Assembly (NCBI RefSeq): GCF_020667845.1
Contig: NZ_JAFMPQ010000013.1
Location: forward strand, 1-64,000
Reading direction: 5' to 3'
Length of the DNA stretch: 64,000 nt
Source: Cognatishimia sp. F0-27
GTDB taxonomy: Bacteria; Pseudomonadota; Alphaproteobacteria; Rhodobacterales; Rhodobacteraceae
Shown: piece by piece, positions 34,244 to 42,403 of the stretch
How the letters are laid out: the number at the start of each line of letters is the position of its first letter
How positions within the stretch are numbered: the stretch's first letter is position 1
The notes under the pieces: model-generated
The model's database searches: none
The model's input: only the letters and a program-made list of their open reading frames with translations
What the model was told of the DNA's origin: nothing
Translations under genes and position numbers: made by a program

Positions 34244-37051
34244 CTAAACGATGGAAGCGCCAGCACGGGTAGCGGAAAACTGTTCTGGACCTCCCGCAGG
34301 AAGACAGACTCCAACTGCAACCGTGGGATGCTCGTCGTCCGAATGTTGATTGACGTAGAAAAGAATTTGGCCGTCAGAACCGCTGGGTCGCCATCCTGTG
34401 TTGCTGCTCGTCGGAACGTCAGCGCAACGATGGTAGTAGTCGAAATAGACGTCGCCGCGATATTGACCCGGTCCGGCGTTGGGGTCACTCGCACCCCAAG
34501 TGGTCTCAAGTTCGCCTCCGGCTACCCTCTTAGTTGTGGCGCGTATTCCAAATGGTAGCCGTGCCAACGGACCTTCGGATATGGTGGCACCACCTCCATA
34601 ACGAATGCCGACCCAGAACCGCGGTCGCTCAGCGTTTTTGCGCGTGAGGTCCGCATATGACCACAGATCGCTGGGCTGGCCAGTGACAAATAGACCCGTA
34701 ATCGGTCGAGAAAGGCTGGCCGACCAAAGTCGAAGATAAGCAGCGATCGCATAGGGACAGGCTCGCCTCGGCTGATCTCCTTCACCTTGCCTAACCGGCG
34801 GGCGATAGAAAGGTGCGTCCGCCAGTGGGGTGATTGCGTTTGCACGGGCTTCGATATTGCTCCAGAAATCCGCGTACAGCCCCTCGTTCCCGGGACGGTA
34901 ACTGGCAAAAGTGAGGCTATCCAAGAGTTCGGCGGCCTCGGTCAGTTCGAGTGGAACATTTAGGATTCGGCCTCGCAGCACATTTGCGACAGTGAGGTCG
35001 CTGGACGGCTTGGCGAAGAGTCCAGCCACGATGTCTGCATTTGGATCCGCCCGCCCACTGTCATTGATGACCGTAACGAAAGGTCGTGCCCCCGGTGACA
35101 ATGGAAGGTTGCCCAAACCTGCGATCTTGCCTGTGGCTTCGAAATTGAGCCCCTGCAAGACGGTAGGTTTAGGCGCGTCGCTCACCATGCGCTCGATGAT
35201 GGCGGTTCGAACCGCTTCGTCGACATCGTGATAAGCACTGAAGAGGGAGAGTTGGTCGCTCGAGGCGAAGACGCGGCACAACTCAATATATGACCCGCGG
35301 TAGCCAAACCAGCGCTGCATCTGCATTTGGGTGTCTGCCAACGGGTTGGCCGATGAGCGCTGAAACAACGCTGTGGTCATCCCTTCCAGTGTCAGCCCCC
35401 GGGCCATTACATTTCCTGAGACGAAGATCGTGCAAAGGTCACGAGCTGCTCTCCATTTGCCGGTTTCTGCATCCAGGGTCGGTACGTAGACAGGGCGATC
35501 GTCAGCGTTAGCGTCGCTGTTGACCACGGCGATCCTAGTTCCTGGGATCACCTCCCTGACCAATAGATCTTCGACAGTCTGCCAGTCCGGGAAACTCGAC
35601 GGTGGCAGAACGTCGAACTCCTCCTCGACTACTTTTGCGGAGGCACGATACTTTTCGAGCCATTGCACCCATGGGGCGGGATCTGCCAGCAGTTGTTTCA
35701 CCAAGGTTTGCGGAAGCCTGGTATCTCCAGCTTCCAGAATACCTCGAGCCGTGGCTCGATCCTGAATCCCCGCCCAAATCAAGACGTCCTCAGCACCCTT
35801 GAAGTGGTGCTGGATTGCCGCAGACGGGTGATACAGCATCGAGTGCGGTGAAGTCACTTTAGTAAGGGCTTCTTCCTTGGTGTCGAACTGCATTGAGAGT
35901 GCGGAAGCTGGGCCGAGCTTTCCAGAGCGGTTTAGGCGGATGGCGCCCGCTACCAAAAACGCTCGGACGGCGTCGGCGAGGTCCTGCTGCACGGAGTCGG
36001 TGGTGGGCACGCATAGTTTGGCTGCCTCCGCGCGGCGATAGAATACCTCACCGCCGGTGTAGCAAGAACGTATCCCAGCCGCTTCTGGGTAAGTCGATGA
36101 GCGAGGGGCATTGAGATTGCCAGGGTCGGTCGTATCTACTGGATGGCCGACGTCAAGTGGCGTGCGAAGAGAGATTAAGAAGTCTCTTGGCGCTAGGGGG
36201 TTGTGATCCTCCTGTAGGAGGTTGGCCTGGGGGGTCGCCGTGTAGGCGATGTAGGTCGAGAAGAGATTTTCAGGTGATCCTTGTGGAGGATCCCAGAGGT
36301 TTGCGATCGCACGCGGGATCTGCTTCAGGTTGCCGTAAATGGGGTCCTGCGAGGACTCAACTATAGCATCGAGAATAGAGCCATCGTCGGCCTCATCGTC
36401 GAGTACGAGCATTTGGACGGTGCGACCAAGCTCCTTAACTTCTTTAAAAACGTTGTCGCGGAGGCTTGCTGCCAGGGCATGCAGATGGTGAGTCTGCTTC
36501 ATCGCCACTATGATAAGAGGCATGCCCTGGCGCAGCCGTTTTCGAACCTGTGCAGACGATAAACGGTAGGTGGTGTTCAGCGATTGGGTCTGTTCTGACA
36601 GAGCGATGCCAGGCGCAGGACACAGCAGGCGACGTTTAACTTTCTGTGCGTTTTCCTCGCCAGAGTCCAACTGCTGCAGCAGCCTCTCATAGGTCTGGCG
36701 CCACAAGGAGAGGCGGGTCCCGGCGAGTACAACGATAATGTCGAGGCCATTGTCGATGGCCAAGGCTGAGACACCCAGCATTGAAGCGGTTTTGCCAGAC
36801 TGGACTGAGCCCATGACGAGTCCCGTGCGCGAGCGGCGGAATGACCACTCTTCGGGCTTCGCGGTGTCGGCGGCCAATATTCCGCGCTGCAAAATGTAGC
36901 GAGAGTCTGCCTCAACTGCGGCACGCGCCGTGTCGGTCAAGCCGGCGAGTTGAGCCTTGTACCTCGCCCACCAAGAGTCCGCCTCTTGGGGAGCGGGCGG
37001 ATTGAAGTAAACGTGCTCGACGAGTGGGGAATGTCCTGGCACCGCTCTCAA
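34244..37051 (-). CDS. Z1-domain superfamily II ATPase
   Basis: A 935-residue helicase-like ATPase. Walker A is GSVQSGKTAS at 81-90 and Walker B/DEAD-like LVLDDEADDG at 216-224. The Z1 domain is centred near 545-590 with FVSGNVMARGLTLEGM and MQMQRWFGYRG, the family hallmark. The C-terminal third is a variable region that could recognise DNA or contact the nuclease. Z1 proteins occur in restriction-like operons with a DUF4420 nuclease and a cytosine methyltransferase, and often with a MORC/HSP90-type ATPase and an AIPR protein; neither of those is present here. It overlaps the DUF262 gene by ATGA. Confidence 0.88.
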   Translation of the reverse strand: MRAVPGHSPLVEHVYFNPPAPQEADSWWARYKAQLAGLTDTARAAVEADSRYILQRGILAADTAKPEEWSFRRSRTGLVMGSVQSGKTASMLGVSALAIDNGLDIIVVLAGTRLSLWRQTYERLLQQLDSGEENAQKVKRRLLCPAPGIALSEQTQSLNTTYRLSSAQVRKRLRQGMPLIIVAMKQTHHLHALAASLRDNVFKEVKELGRTVQMLVLDDEADDGSILDAIVESSQDPIYGNLKQIPRAIANLWDPPQGSPENLFSTYIAYTATPQANLLQEDHNPLAPRDFLISLRTPLDVGHPVDTTDPGNLNAPRSSTYPEAAGIRSCYTGGEVFYRRAEAAKLCVPTTDSVQQDLADAVRAFLVAGAIRLNRSGKLGPASALSMQFDTKEEALTKVTSPHSMLYHPSAAIQHHFKGAEDVLIWAGIQDRATARGILEAGDTRLPQTLVKQLLADPAPWVQWLEKYRASAKVVEEEFDVLPPSSFPDWQTVEDLLVREVIPGTRIAVVNSDANADDRPVYVPTLDAETGKWRAARDLCTIFVSGNVMARGLTLEGMTTALFQRSSANPLADTQMQMQRWFGYRGSYIELCRVFASSDQLSLFSAYHDVDEAVRTAIIERMVSDAPKPTVLQGLNFEATGKIAGLGNLPLSPGARPFVTVINDSGRADPNADIVAGLFAKPSSDLTVANVLRGRILNVPLELTEAAELLDSLTFASYRPGNEGLYADFWSNIEARANAITPLADAPFYRPPVRQGEGDQPRRACPYAIAAYLRLWSASLSRPITGLFVTGQPSDLWSYADLTRKNAERPRFWVGIRYGGGATISEGPLARLPFGIRATTKRVAGGELETTWGASDPNAGPGQYRGDVYFDYYHRCADVPTSSNTGWRPSGSDGQILFYVNQHSDDEHPTVAVGVCLPAGGPEQFSATRAGASIV

Positions 37052-38982
37052 CTCTTTGGTTCGATGCGCATCCGCTGCAACGACGCGTACCCAGAGGTTC
37101 CGAACTGCAGACGCACTGCCTCAGCCGCTTGATCAGGGTCGATTCCCAATAGTTCCAGGAGATTCTTGTTGATCTTGGCGATGTAATCCCACTGCGTTTT
37201 AGTCTGTGTCTTTTCTGGGCGTTCCCAGTCTGCGGCTTCTTGACTCGCTGTTCGGATAGCATCTCCATTGGCCTCTAGACGTTCCTCTATGTCGTCTGGC
37301 GATGCCGCTAAGGCCATGGTGATGCCGACGAGAGAACCGACTAGTTGGAGTTCCTGCCACTTGGCACCCTTGCCGCCATCCTTGAACTTATCAGACCACA
37401 ACTCGTCGTGCGATGAGTGGAGTTCGACAGCGTGTAGCAGCAGCGAGAACAGTTTGGTTAACGTCGATGGTTCGGCTAGTGGGTGCGCTTTGTTCTTCTG
37501 AATCGCCTTCAGCAAATCGTCGATGTTACGGCTAGTCGATGCCAAGTCTTTCCCTTTAGTATCGTGCACTAGGACCGAGATGACCCAAGCGAGAACCTTA
37601 GTACGTTTATAGCGAGTTCCCCCAAAACCGTAGGCTGTCAGCGCGTCACCTAAGCGGCCAAGATCGTCAATACCGGCAAGCGATCTGGAAATTTCGGCAA
37701 CATCGGTGTTCGGGTCGGCGTCGCCGGCGGCGGCAAGAGTCGCGCGGGTAAGTTCGACCTCGTGGTAGACGGCGTTACGGATCTCTTCTGCATTCAGGTG
37801 TACGCCCTGCTTGTTGTAGAGGCGAAAGACCTCATGGATCTGAGCTTGGCTGGCCTGAGTGTATTCAATGACAGGAACGGTGTAGTCCACCGGGTCCTCG
37901 AACAACGCTTCGACGACAATTTTCTGATTAGCGACGTCGATCTCCCGAGCCTTAATCTGCGTGTAGTACTTTCCCCGGAGAGGTTCTAGATAGGGGCCAA
38001 CCAGCCCGCCATCTCCGGTCGTTCGCAGCTTAAATGGGAAGTAGTATTCGTTCTCTAGTGCGGAATTGAGTGCATAACCCTCCAGCGCTTTCCAGGCACG
38101 GCGGAAAGCCGGGTAGTCGTCGTTGAACAAATCCGTCAGGTTCCTGTCACCGCGCTTATCGAGACGTCCTTTGTCGTTGAACTTTTTGTCGCTATGCCGA
38201 GCGGTGACCTCCGCAACTTTCTGCTTAGCAACGGGGTGCTTTCCCACAAACCGGAGGATGGCTGTGAGCCTCTGCTTGCCGTCGACCACCTCATGCGGCG
38301 TAGAAGGTCCGGTTCGCAGCAGAATGACTGATGGCAAAGGAACACCACGCAGGATGGACTCCATCAGGGACTGTCTGTCGCCGTTGCCCCATACGTCACC
38401 ACGCTGGTATGACGGCGTCAGGTTGGGGGGCTTCTTGGTAAAGTGGTAAATCGACCAAACTGCGGCCTTTGCCGTGACCGGCTCCGGGGTCACTGCTTCC
38501 TCCCCCGCGTCGATCTCGGCCCACGCGTCAGCCCACGACTGGGTAGCCATTGCGCGGTTAGTACCCTTGGCCTCAAGTTCTTCAAGATAGTTTCCCTGAA
38601 GCCGTACGGCTGCCTCCACGCGCTCGTTTAGGCGCTCGAGCGCGCGAAGACTCAGCGGCGGGTGGGCACCTCCGGGAGCAAGGTGGTCGGTAGGTTCAAG
38701 GTTGAATTCAGTGATCAGTGCTTGAAAAAATGGTGCTCCTCCCGTGAGCGGGAGGTCGTCGCTGAGGCTCAGCCAGCCTTGAACCTCAGCCAGTTTATTC
38801 ATCCACGAGTCAGAGGCGAAGTCGACATCACCACTGCTGAAAATTGACGAAACCGGGGGCACGCCGCTGGGAGTGTCAGAAGCTTCGGAGAGTGTTGCCA
38901 ACCCTTCGGCGATGCTCTCCAGGAAGAGAACCCGCGGGTCGTCCTCGTCGAAGTCGTCTTCGTGTTCGATACTATCAATCAT
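37048..38982 (-). CDS. DUF262 (GmrS/ParB-like) protein with long N-terminal extension
   Basis: A 644-residue protein. Residues 1-170 are an acidic helical extension without a recognised domain. Residues about 175-480 are DUF262: SYQRGDVWGNGDRQSLMESIL (191-211) and VVDGKQRLTAIL (232-243), the nucleotide-binding D-G-x-Q-R motif. There is no HNH/DUF1524 nuclease half at the C-terminus, unlike GmrSD or the second DUF262 protein of this island. It sits between the methyltransferase and the Z1 ATPase, overlapping both by ATGA, and may take the place that MORC or AIPR proteins hold in related operons, perhaps as an NTP-dependent sensor or regulator. Confidence 0.85.
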   Translation of the reverse strand: MIDSIEHEDDFDEDDPRVLFLESIAEGLATLSEASDTPSGVPPVSSIFSSGDVDFASDSWMNKLAEVQGWLSLSDDLPLTGGAPFFQALITEFNLEPTDHLAPGGAHPPLSLRALERLNERVEAAVRLQGNYLEELEAKGTNRAMATQSWADAWAEIDAGEEAVTPEPVTAKAAVWSIYHFTKKPPNLTPSYQRGDVWGNGDRQSLMESILRGVPLPSVILLRTGPSTPHEVVDGKQRLTAILRFVGKHPVAKQKVAEVTARHSDKKFNDKGRLDKRGDRNLTDLFNDDYPAFRRAWKALEGYALNSALENEYYFPFKLRTTGDGGLVGPYLEPLRGKYYTQIKAREIDVANQKIVVEALFEDPVDYTVPVIEYTQASQAQIHEVFRLYNKQGVHLNAEEIRNAVYHEVELTRATLAAAGDADPNTDVAEISRSLAGIDDLGRLGDALTAYGFGGTRYKRTKVLAWVISVLVHDTKGKDLASTSRNIDDLLKAIQKNKAHPLAEPSTLTKLFSLLLHAVELHSSHDELWSDKFKDGGKGAKWQELQLVGSLVGITMALAASPDDIEERLEANGDAIRTASQEAADWERPEKTQTKTQWDYIAKINKNLLELLGIDPDQAAEAVRLQFGTSGYASLQRMRIEPKS

Positions 38983-40364
38983 TCTGCAGCTCTAATTAGT
39001 TTGAGGTCGGAGGTTATGGTCGACTTGGGCCTAATGAGCCCGTGCAACAAGCGTTCGGCGATTGCTTTGACAACACGAGCGTTCACTGCGTTTCCCAAGG
39101 CTTTGTATGCGTCGATGTCCGAAAAGGGCAGTTGAATACCCCCGAGGCTCTGAAGTTCAGCGCATTCAGCTGGCGTTATGTACCGACGTTCGCCGGCCAA
39201 GTTTGCACCGAGGATAGGTACTTGGGTCTGCGTGAAGGCGATGAGACTTGGGGAGGTAGTGGGACGCTTGACCCGCAGCCCTGATGCACGCACCTGCAGC
39301 ACGAAGTTGTCAATGTTACGGACTTCACCTTGCGCGTTCCACTCCATCTTCTGAAAGCTAGACGGGAAGCTTTGAGGGCTCCATTTTGAGATCCAAGGAT
39401 CGATCCAGTTTCGGTTGGCTTGGTAGAACTCGCGGTTTTGCCTGATAAAAGTCCGCTTCCACTGCGGGAACTTCAAGTCGCCCGGGCGATTGGCGTGGCT
39501 AGGTATCCTCGTCAGTTGTTCGTCGAGCGAGCAGTCGAGGGACTGGCCGAAGCTGCCCTTGAAACCCATGCGGCTAAGACCCCGGACAGGTCTGCGAACC
39601 CAAACCCCTGCCGGCGTCTCATCCAAGTAAGGATAAGTTGCCCCAAATTCCATCGACCAGATTGGGAAAGAAGGCAGTTTCAGCGAAGCCGGAGAGCGCC
39701 TTAGGAAGTCGCCCCACATGTCAATGGCTCGCAGCGTCTGTTCCGGGATGGCGCGCCCGGAATGCCCTTCTTGGCGCAGCACCCATTGGATTTCGGTTGG
39801 ACCTCTATGCTTCGTGGGCCAATCAAAATTATCGAGACCCTGTAGCGATCCTACAAAATATGCGCGGTCTCGCACCTGTGGAATGCCGAAATCGTGGGGC
39901 GAAAAGTGCTCTACAGCGACGGAGTAGCCGAGTTCCTCCAGCAAGCGAATGATCGTAGTCTTAGTGCGACCGCCGTCGTGCTTTAGGATGTTGGGAACAT
40001 TCTCCAAGATGAAATGTAGTGGCCGCTTGACGCGCAAAATGTCGTGCACCTTGAAGAAGAGATTGCCCTGATTTGTGTCTTTAAAGCCCAGTTGGTCTCC
40101 TGCTTTAGAGAACGGTTGGCAAGGAAAGCCTGCAGTAAGTACGTGGTGATCGGGCACATTGAGGGCTATGATTTCGTCGCTGCTCAACTCATTGAGGTCA
40201 CCCCAAGCATCGATACCGAAATTGACCTTATAGAGGGCCTTCAGTTTAGGCTCCCTCTCCGCAGCGAACACACCACGCCCGTCCAACTCCTCGAGCGCGA
40301 CGTGAAAGCCACCCAGCCCAGCGAAGAGGTCGACAAAATGAAATGCCTCTTCACTGGTTCCCAT
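38979..40364 (-). CDS. DNA (cytosine-5-)-methyltransferase
   Basis: Modification enzyme of the leftward system, 461 residues. Motif I is FVDLFAGLGGF (10-20), motif IV GFPCQPFSKAG with catalytic Cys82, motif VI ENVPN (121-125), motif VIII QVRDRAYF (163-170), a long target-recognition region (about 200-370), motif IX and motif X YKALGNAVNA near the C-terminus. The start is MGTSEEAF because GGAGGGGG lies 7 bases upstream; the 15 extra in-frame codons upstream cover this site. It is first in the operon, with stop and DUF262 start overlapping. A single 5mC methyltransferase suggests protection of a specific host site. Confidence 0.92.
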   Translation of the reverse strand: MGTSEEAFHFVDLFAGLGGFHVALEELDGRGVFAAEREPKLKALYKVNFGIDAWGDLNELSSDEIIALNVPDHHVLTAGFPCQPFSKAGDQLGFKDTNQGNLFFKVHDILRVKRPLHFILENVPNILKHDGGRTKTTIIRLLEELGYSVAVEHFSPHDFGIPQVRDRAYFVGSLQGLDNFDWPTKHRGPTEIQWVLRQEGHSGRAIPEQTLRAIDMWGDFLRRSPASLKLPSFPIWSMEFGATYPYLDETPAGVWVRRPVRGLSRMGFKGSFGQSLDCSLDEQLTRIPSHANRPGDLKFPQWKRTFIRQNREFYQANRNWIDPWISKWSPQSFPSSFQKMEWNAQGEVRNIDNFVLQVRASGLRVKRPTTSPSLIAFTQTQVPILGANLAGERRYITPAECAELQSLGGIQLPFSDIDAYKALGNAVNARVVKAIAERLLHGLIRPKSTITSDLKLIRAAE

Positions 40365-41163
40365 ATTTTTGCCCCCTCCGTCTCTGCCTGATTGGGCGAG
40401 ATTTCTCATGATTTGCTCAATTATTTACATAGCCCCACTTCATGTGGTATGTCCAACGGTCTGTTGATCACTACGCGGACTTTGCTGTGCCTCCCGAAAT
40501 CTCTCCTCCACGAAGAACTGGAGGCTGGCCCTATCCGCCCTTTCTTCTGGTGCGGTGGAATATAAAGTAACTCCGAAACTTGATCGCTGTGGCTTCTTCA
40601 GCAAGAAGCGAAGGTTCGATTTCTGTTCCTTCTGGCCGAACGCCACCCGCGTCGAAGTGCTCAGGTCATGACTCCAGAAAATGCTTCCTTTTCAAGGCTC
40701 TCTAAGAAATTCACCAAATGGCAGAAGTCATGAGGTTCAGAGAAAAGCTCGCCGAGAGAACGGATTTTGTGCCGATAGCTGGCACGGTGGTGTTCAGCCC
40801 GTTCTGCAAACCCCTTTGAAAACACGGAAATTTTAGGCCACAGCCGGTTCGGGAGAAACGTTTCTCAAGGGCAAGTGGCGGAGGGAATGACACGAACACC
40901 AACTTGGCTGTTTTGGCAGTTCGGATCGTGTCTAGACGCCACGAAAACCCCTGAAATTTTGAGAAAAGTGTCCGACCCCATTCCGATGGGCATCGCACTG
41001 CCGCGAAGGGTTCCACATGTTTTCGACGGGTTGCGCCAATTCACGCCCGCCCCGCCTATTTCAAACATAGCCTCCGAGCACGCAACATACCGACTTGAAT
41101 AGGTTTTCTTCTCACGCATTCGTTCTCTTGCGACCGAAGTGTGTTGCGCAAAAGGAGACGAAA
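40365..41163. other. Divergent control region between the two defence operons
   Basis: About 800 bases without a convincing gene; the short open frames here lack good ribosome sites and family similarity. It is clearly more AT-rich than the iol region. It should hold the promoters of the leftward methyltransferase operon and the rightward HTH/WYL operon. A perfect 14-bp palindrome lies at 40853-40866, and a weaker GAGA...TCTC element (GAGATTTCTC, 40398-40407) lies 34 bases upstream of the methyltransferase start. Confidence 0.6.
40853..40866. promoter_or_regulatory. 14-bp perfect palindrome, candidate operator
   Basis: GAGAAACGTTTCTC is a perfect palindrome near the middle of the divergent gap between the two defence operons. 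The WYL regulator or the small HTH protein encoded just downstream could bind it. No second identical copy was found. Confidence 0.5.
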
Positions 41164-41364
41164 ATGAGCGAAGTATGTCTGAGTCAGATCGAATTAGCGG
41201 CCCGATGGAAGATCAGCCACCGAACACTTGAACGATGGCGTTGGGCCCAGGAAGGTCCGCGATACCTGAAGATCGGGGGCCGGGTCGTGTACAGAGTGTC
41301 CGACGTCGAGGCATTTGAACGAGAGGTTCAGAGCTTTCCAGACGAGCTGCCGGCCGAAGGCTGA
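41164..41364 (+). CDS. Small HTH (AlpA/MerR-type) DNA-binding protein
   Basis: A 66-residue winged-helix protein of the helix_turn_helix_17/AlpA excisionase type: LSQIELAARWKISHRTLERWRW, GPRYLKIGGRVVYRVSDVEAFERE. The start is MSEVCLS, preceded by AAGGAG. It is 155 bases before the WYL gene in the same direction. It could be an excisionase for the island or a local repressor; the family supports either. Confidence 0.82.
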   Translation: MSEVCLSQIELAARWKISHRTLERWRWAQEGPRYLKIGGRVVYRVSDVEAFEREVQSFPDELPAEG

Positions 41365-41519
41365 GCAGTCTACCTCGCCCCTCCCACGGCTGCGACATCG
41401 CGAAAAAGACAATCTTACGAAGCATTTCGATTGAACACGACATGACTCCCCGCTAGCGTTCAGCCAGCACAAAAAATGGGCGCGCATATAAATCAAACGC
41501 GCCGAGTCGGGAGTGCGAA

Positions 41520-42395
41520 GTGGATAGTGACAAATCGGAGCTTCGTTGGGGAGTCGCGCAGCGTCTCGAGTTCATCGAGTTCCGATTGTTTTGGGAGGGG
41601 CGAGTGAACCGCAGCGACTTGATGGAACAGTTCGGGCTGTCGGTGAACCAAGCTTCCGCCGACCTCAACCGCTACATCGGCTTCGCTCCGGACAACATGG
41701 TCTATGACAAGAGCGCGCGGACGTATGTCCGTGGTCCCGACTATGCTGCACAGTTCCTGAAACCTGACGCCAGCCGCTACCTCGCACAGCTACGGTCCTT
41801 GGCCGATGGCATCCTCGACAGCGACGATACTTGGATCGCCGAACTGCCATCCTATGATGCTGCGCCAACGCCAGCCCGTGTGGTGAACCCTGTCACCCTG
41901 CGATCCGTTGTCGGTGCCATCCGCCGATCCGAGGCCATCGAGGTGAAGTATCAGTCCCTTTCGCGCCCCGAGCCGAGCTGGCGGTGGATCGCACCTCACG
42001 CCATCGGGTTCGACGGCTTCCGCTGGCACACGCGGGCGTTCTGTAAGACTGACGAAGTCTTCAAGGACTTCTTGCTTTCGCGCATCCTCCAAACACGCGG
42101 CGCTGAAGCCAGCGAAGTCACCTTAGCAGCCGATGCCGACTGGCAAGAGCAGGTCACGCTTGAGATCGGTCCCCACCCTGAACTCACGGAGAACCAGAAG
42201 AAGGTGATCGCGCTGGACTACGGGATGCGCGGCGGTAGGGCGAAGATCAAAGTTCGACGCGCGCTGCTTTACTACGCGCTCAAGCGTCTCGGGCTGGACA
42301 CTGACCCCTCAGCGCGAAAACCCCACGAACAGCAAATTGTTTTGATCAATCGAGACATCGTCGTTGGCGAGCACTACGCCGGTCAGGTTTTGTAG
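41520..42395 (+). CDS. WYL-domain transcriptional regulator (BrxR/CapW type)
   Basis: A 291-residue regulator. The N-terminal winged helix (about 10-55, AQRLEFIEFRLFWEGRVNRSDLMEQFGLSVNQASADL) is followed by a WYL domain (about 125-200, VKYQSLSRPEPSWRWIAPHAIGFDGFRWHTRAF) and a C-terminal WCX-like part (KVRRALLYYALKRLG). The length and order match BrxR/CapW regulators, which repress neighbouring defence operons such as BREX and CBASS. The start is a GTG with GGGAG 6 bases upstream. It lies 8 bases before the large helicase gene, so it is probably first in the defence operon, or represses it. Confidence 0.88.
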   Translation: MDSDKSELRWGVAQRLEFIEFRLFWEGRVNRSDLMEQFGLSVNQASADLNRYIGFAPDNMVYDKSARTYVRGPDYAAQFLKPDASRYLAQLRSLADGILDSDDTWIAELPSYDAAPTPARVVNPVTLRSVVGAIRRSEAIEVKYQSLSRPEPSWRWIAPHAIGFDGFRWHTRAFCKTDEVFKDFLLSRILQTRGAEASEVTLAADADWQEQVTLEIGPHPELTENQKKVIALDYGMRGGRAKIKVRRALLYYALKRLGLDTDPSARKPHEQQIVLINRDIVVGEHYAGQVL

Positions 42396-42403
42396 GAATT
42401 TTC

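Noticed and set aside
40440-41016. Short leftward frames in the gap between the defence operons
   Set aside because: No Shine-Dalgarno, no domain-like sequence and poor composition; treated as control region.
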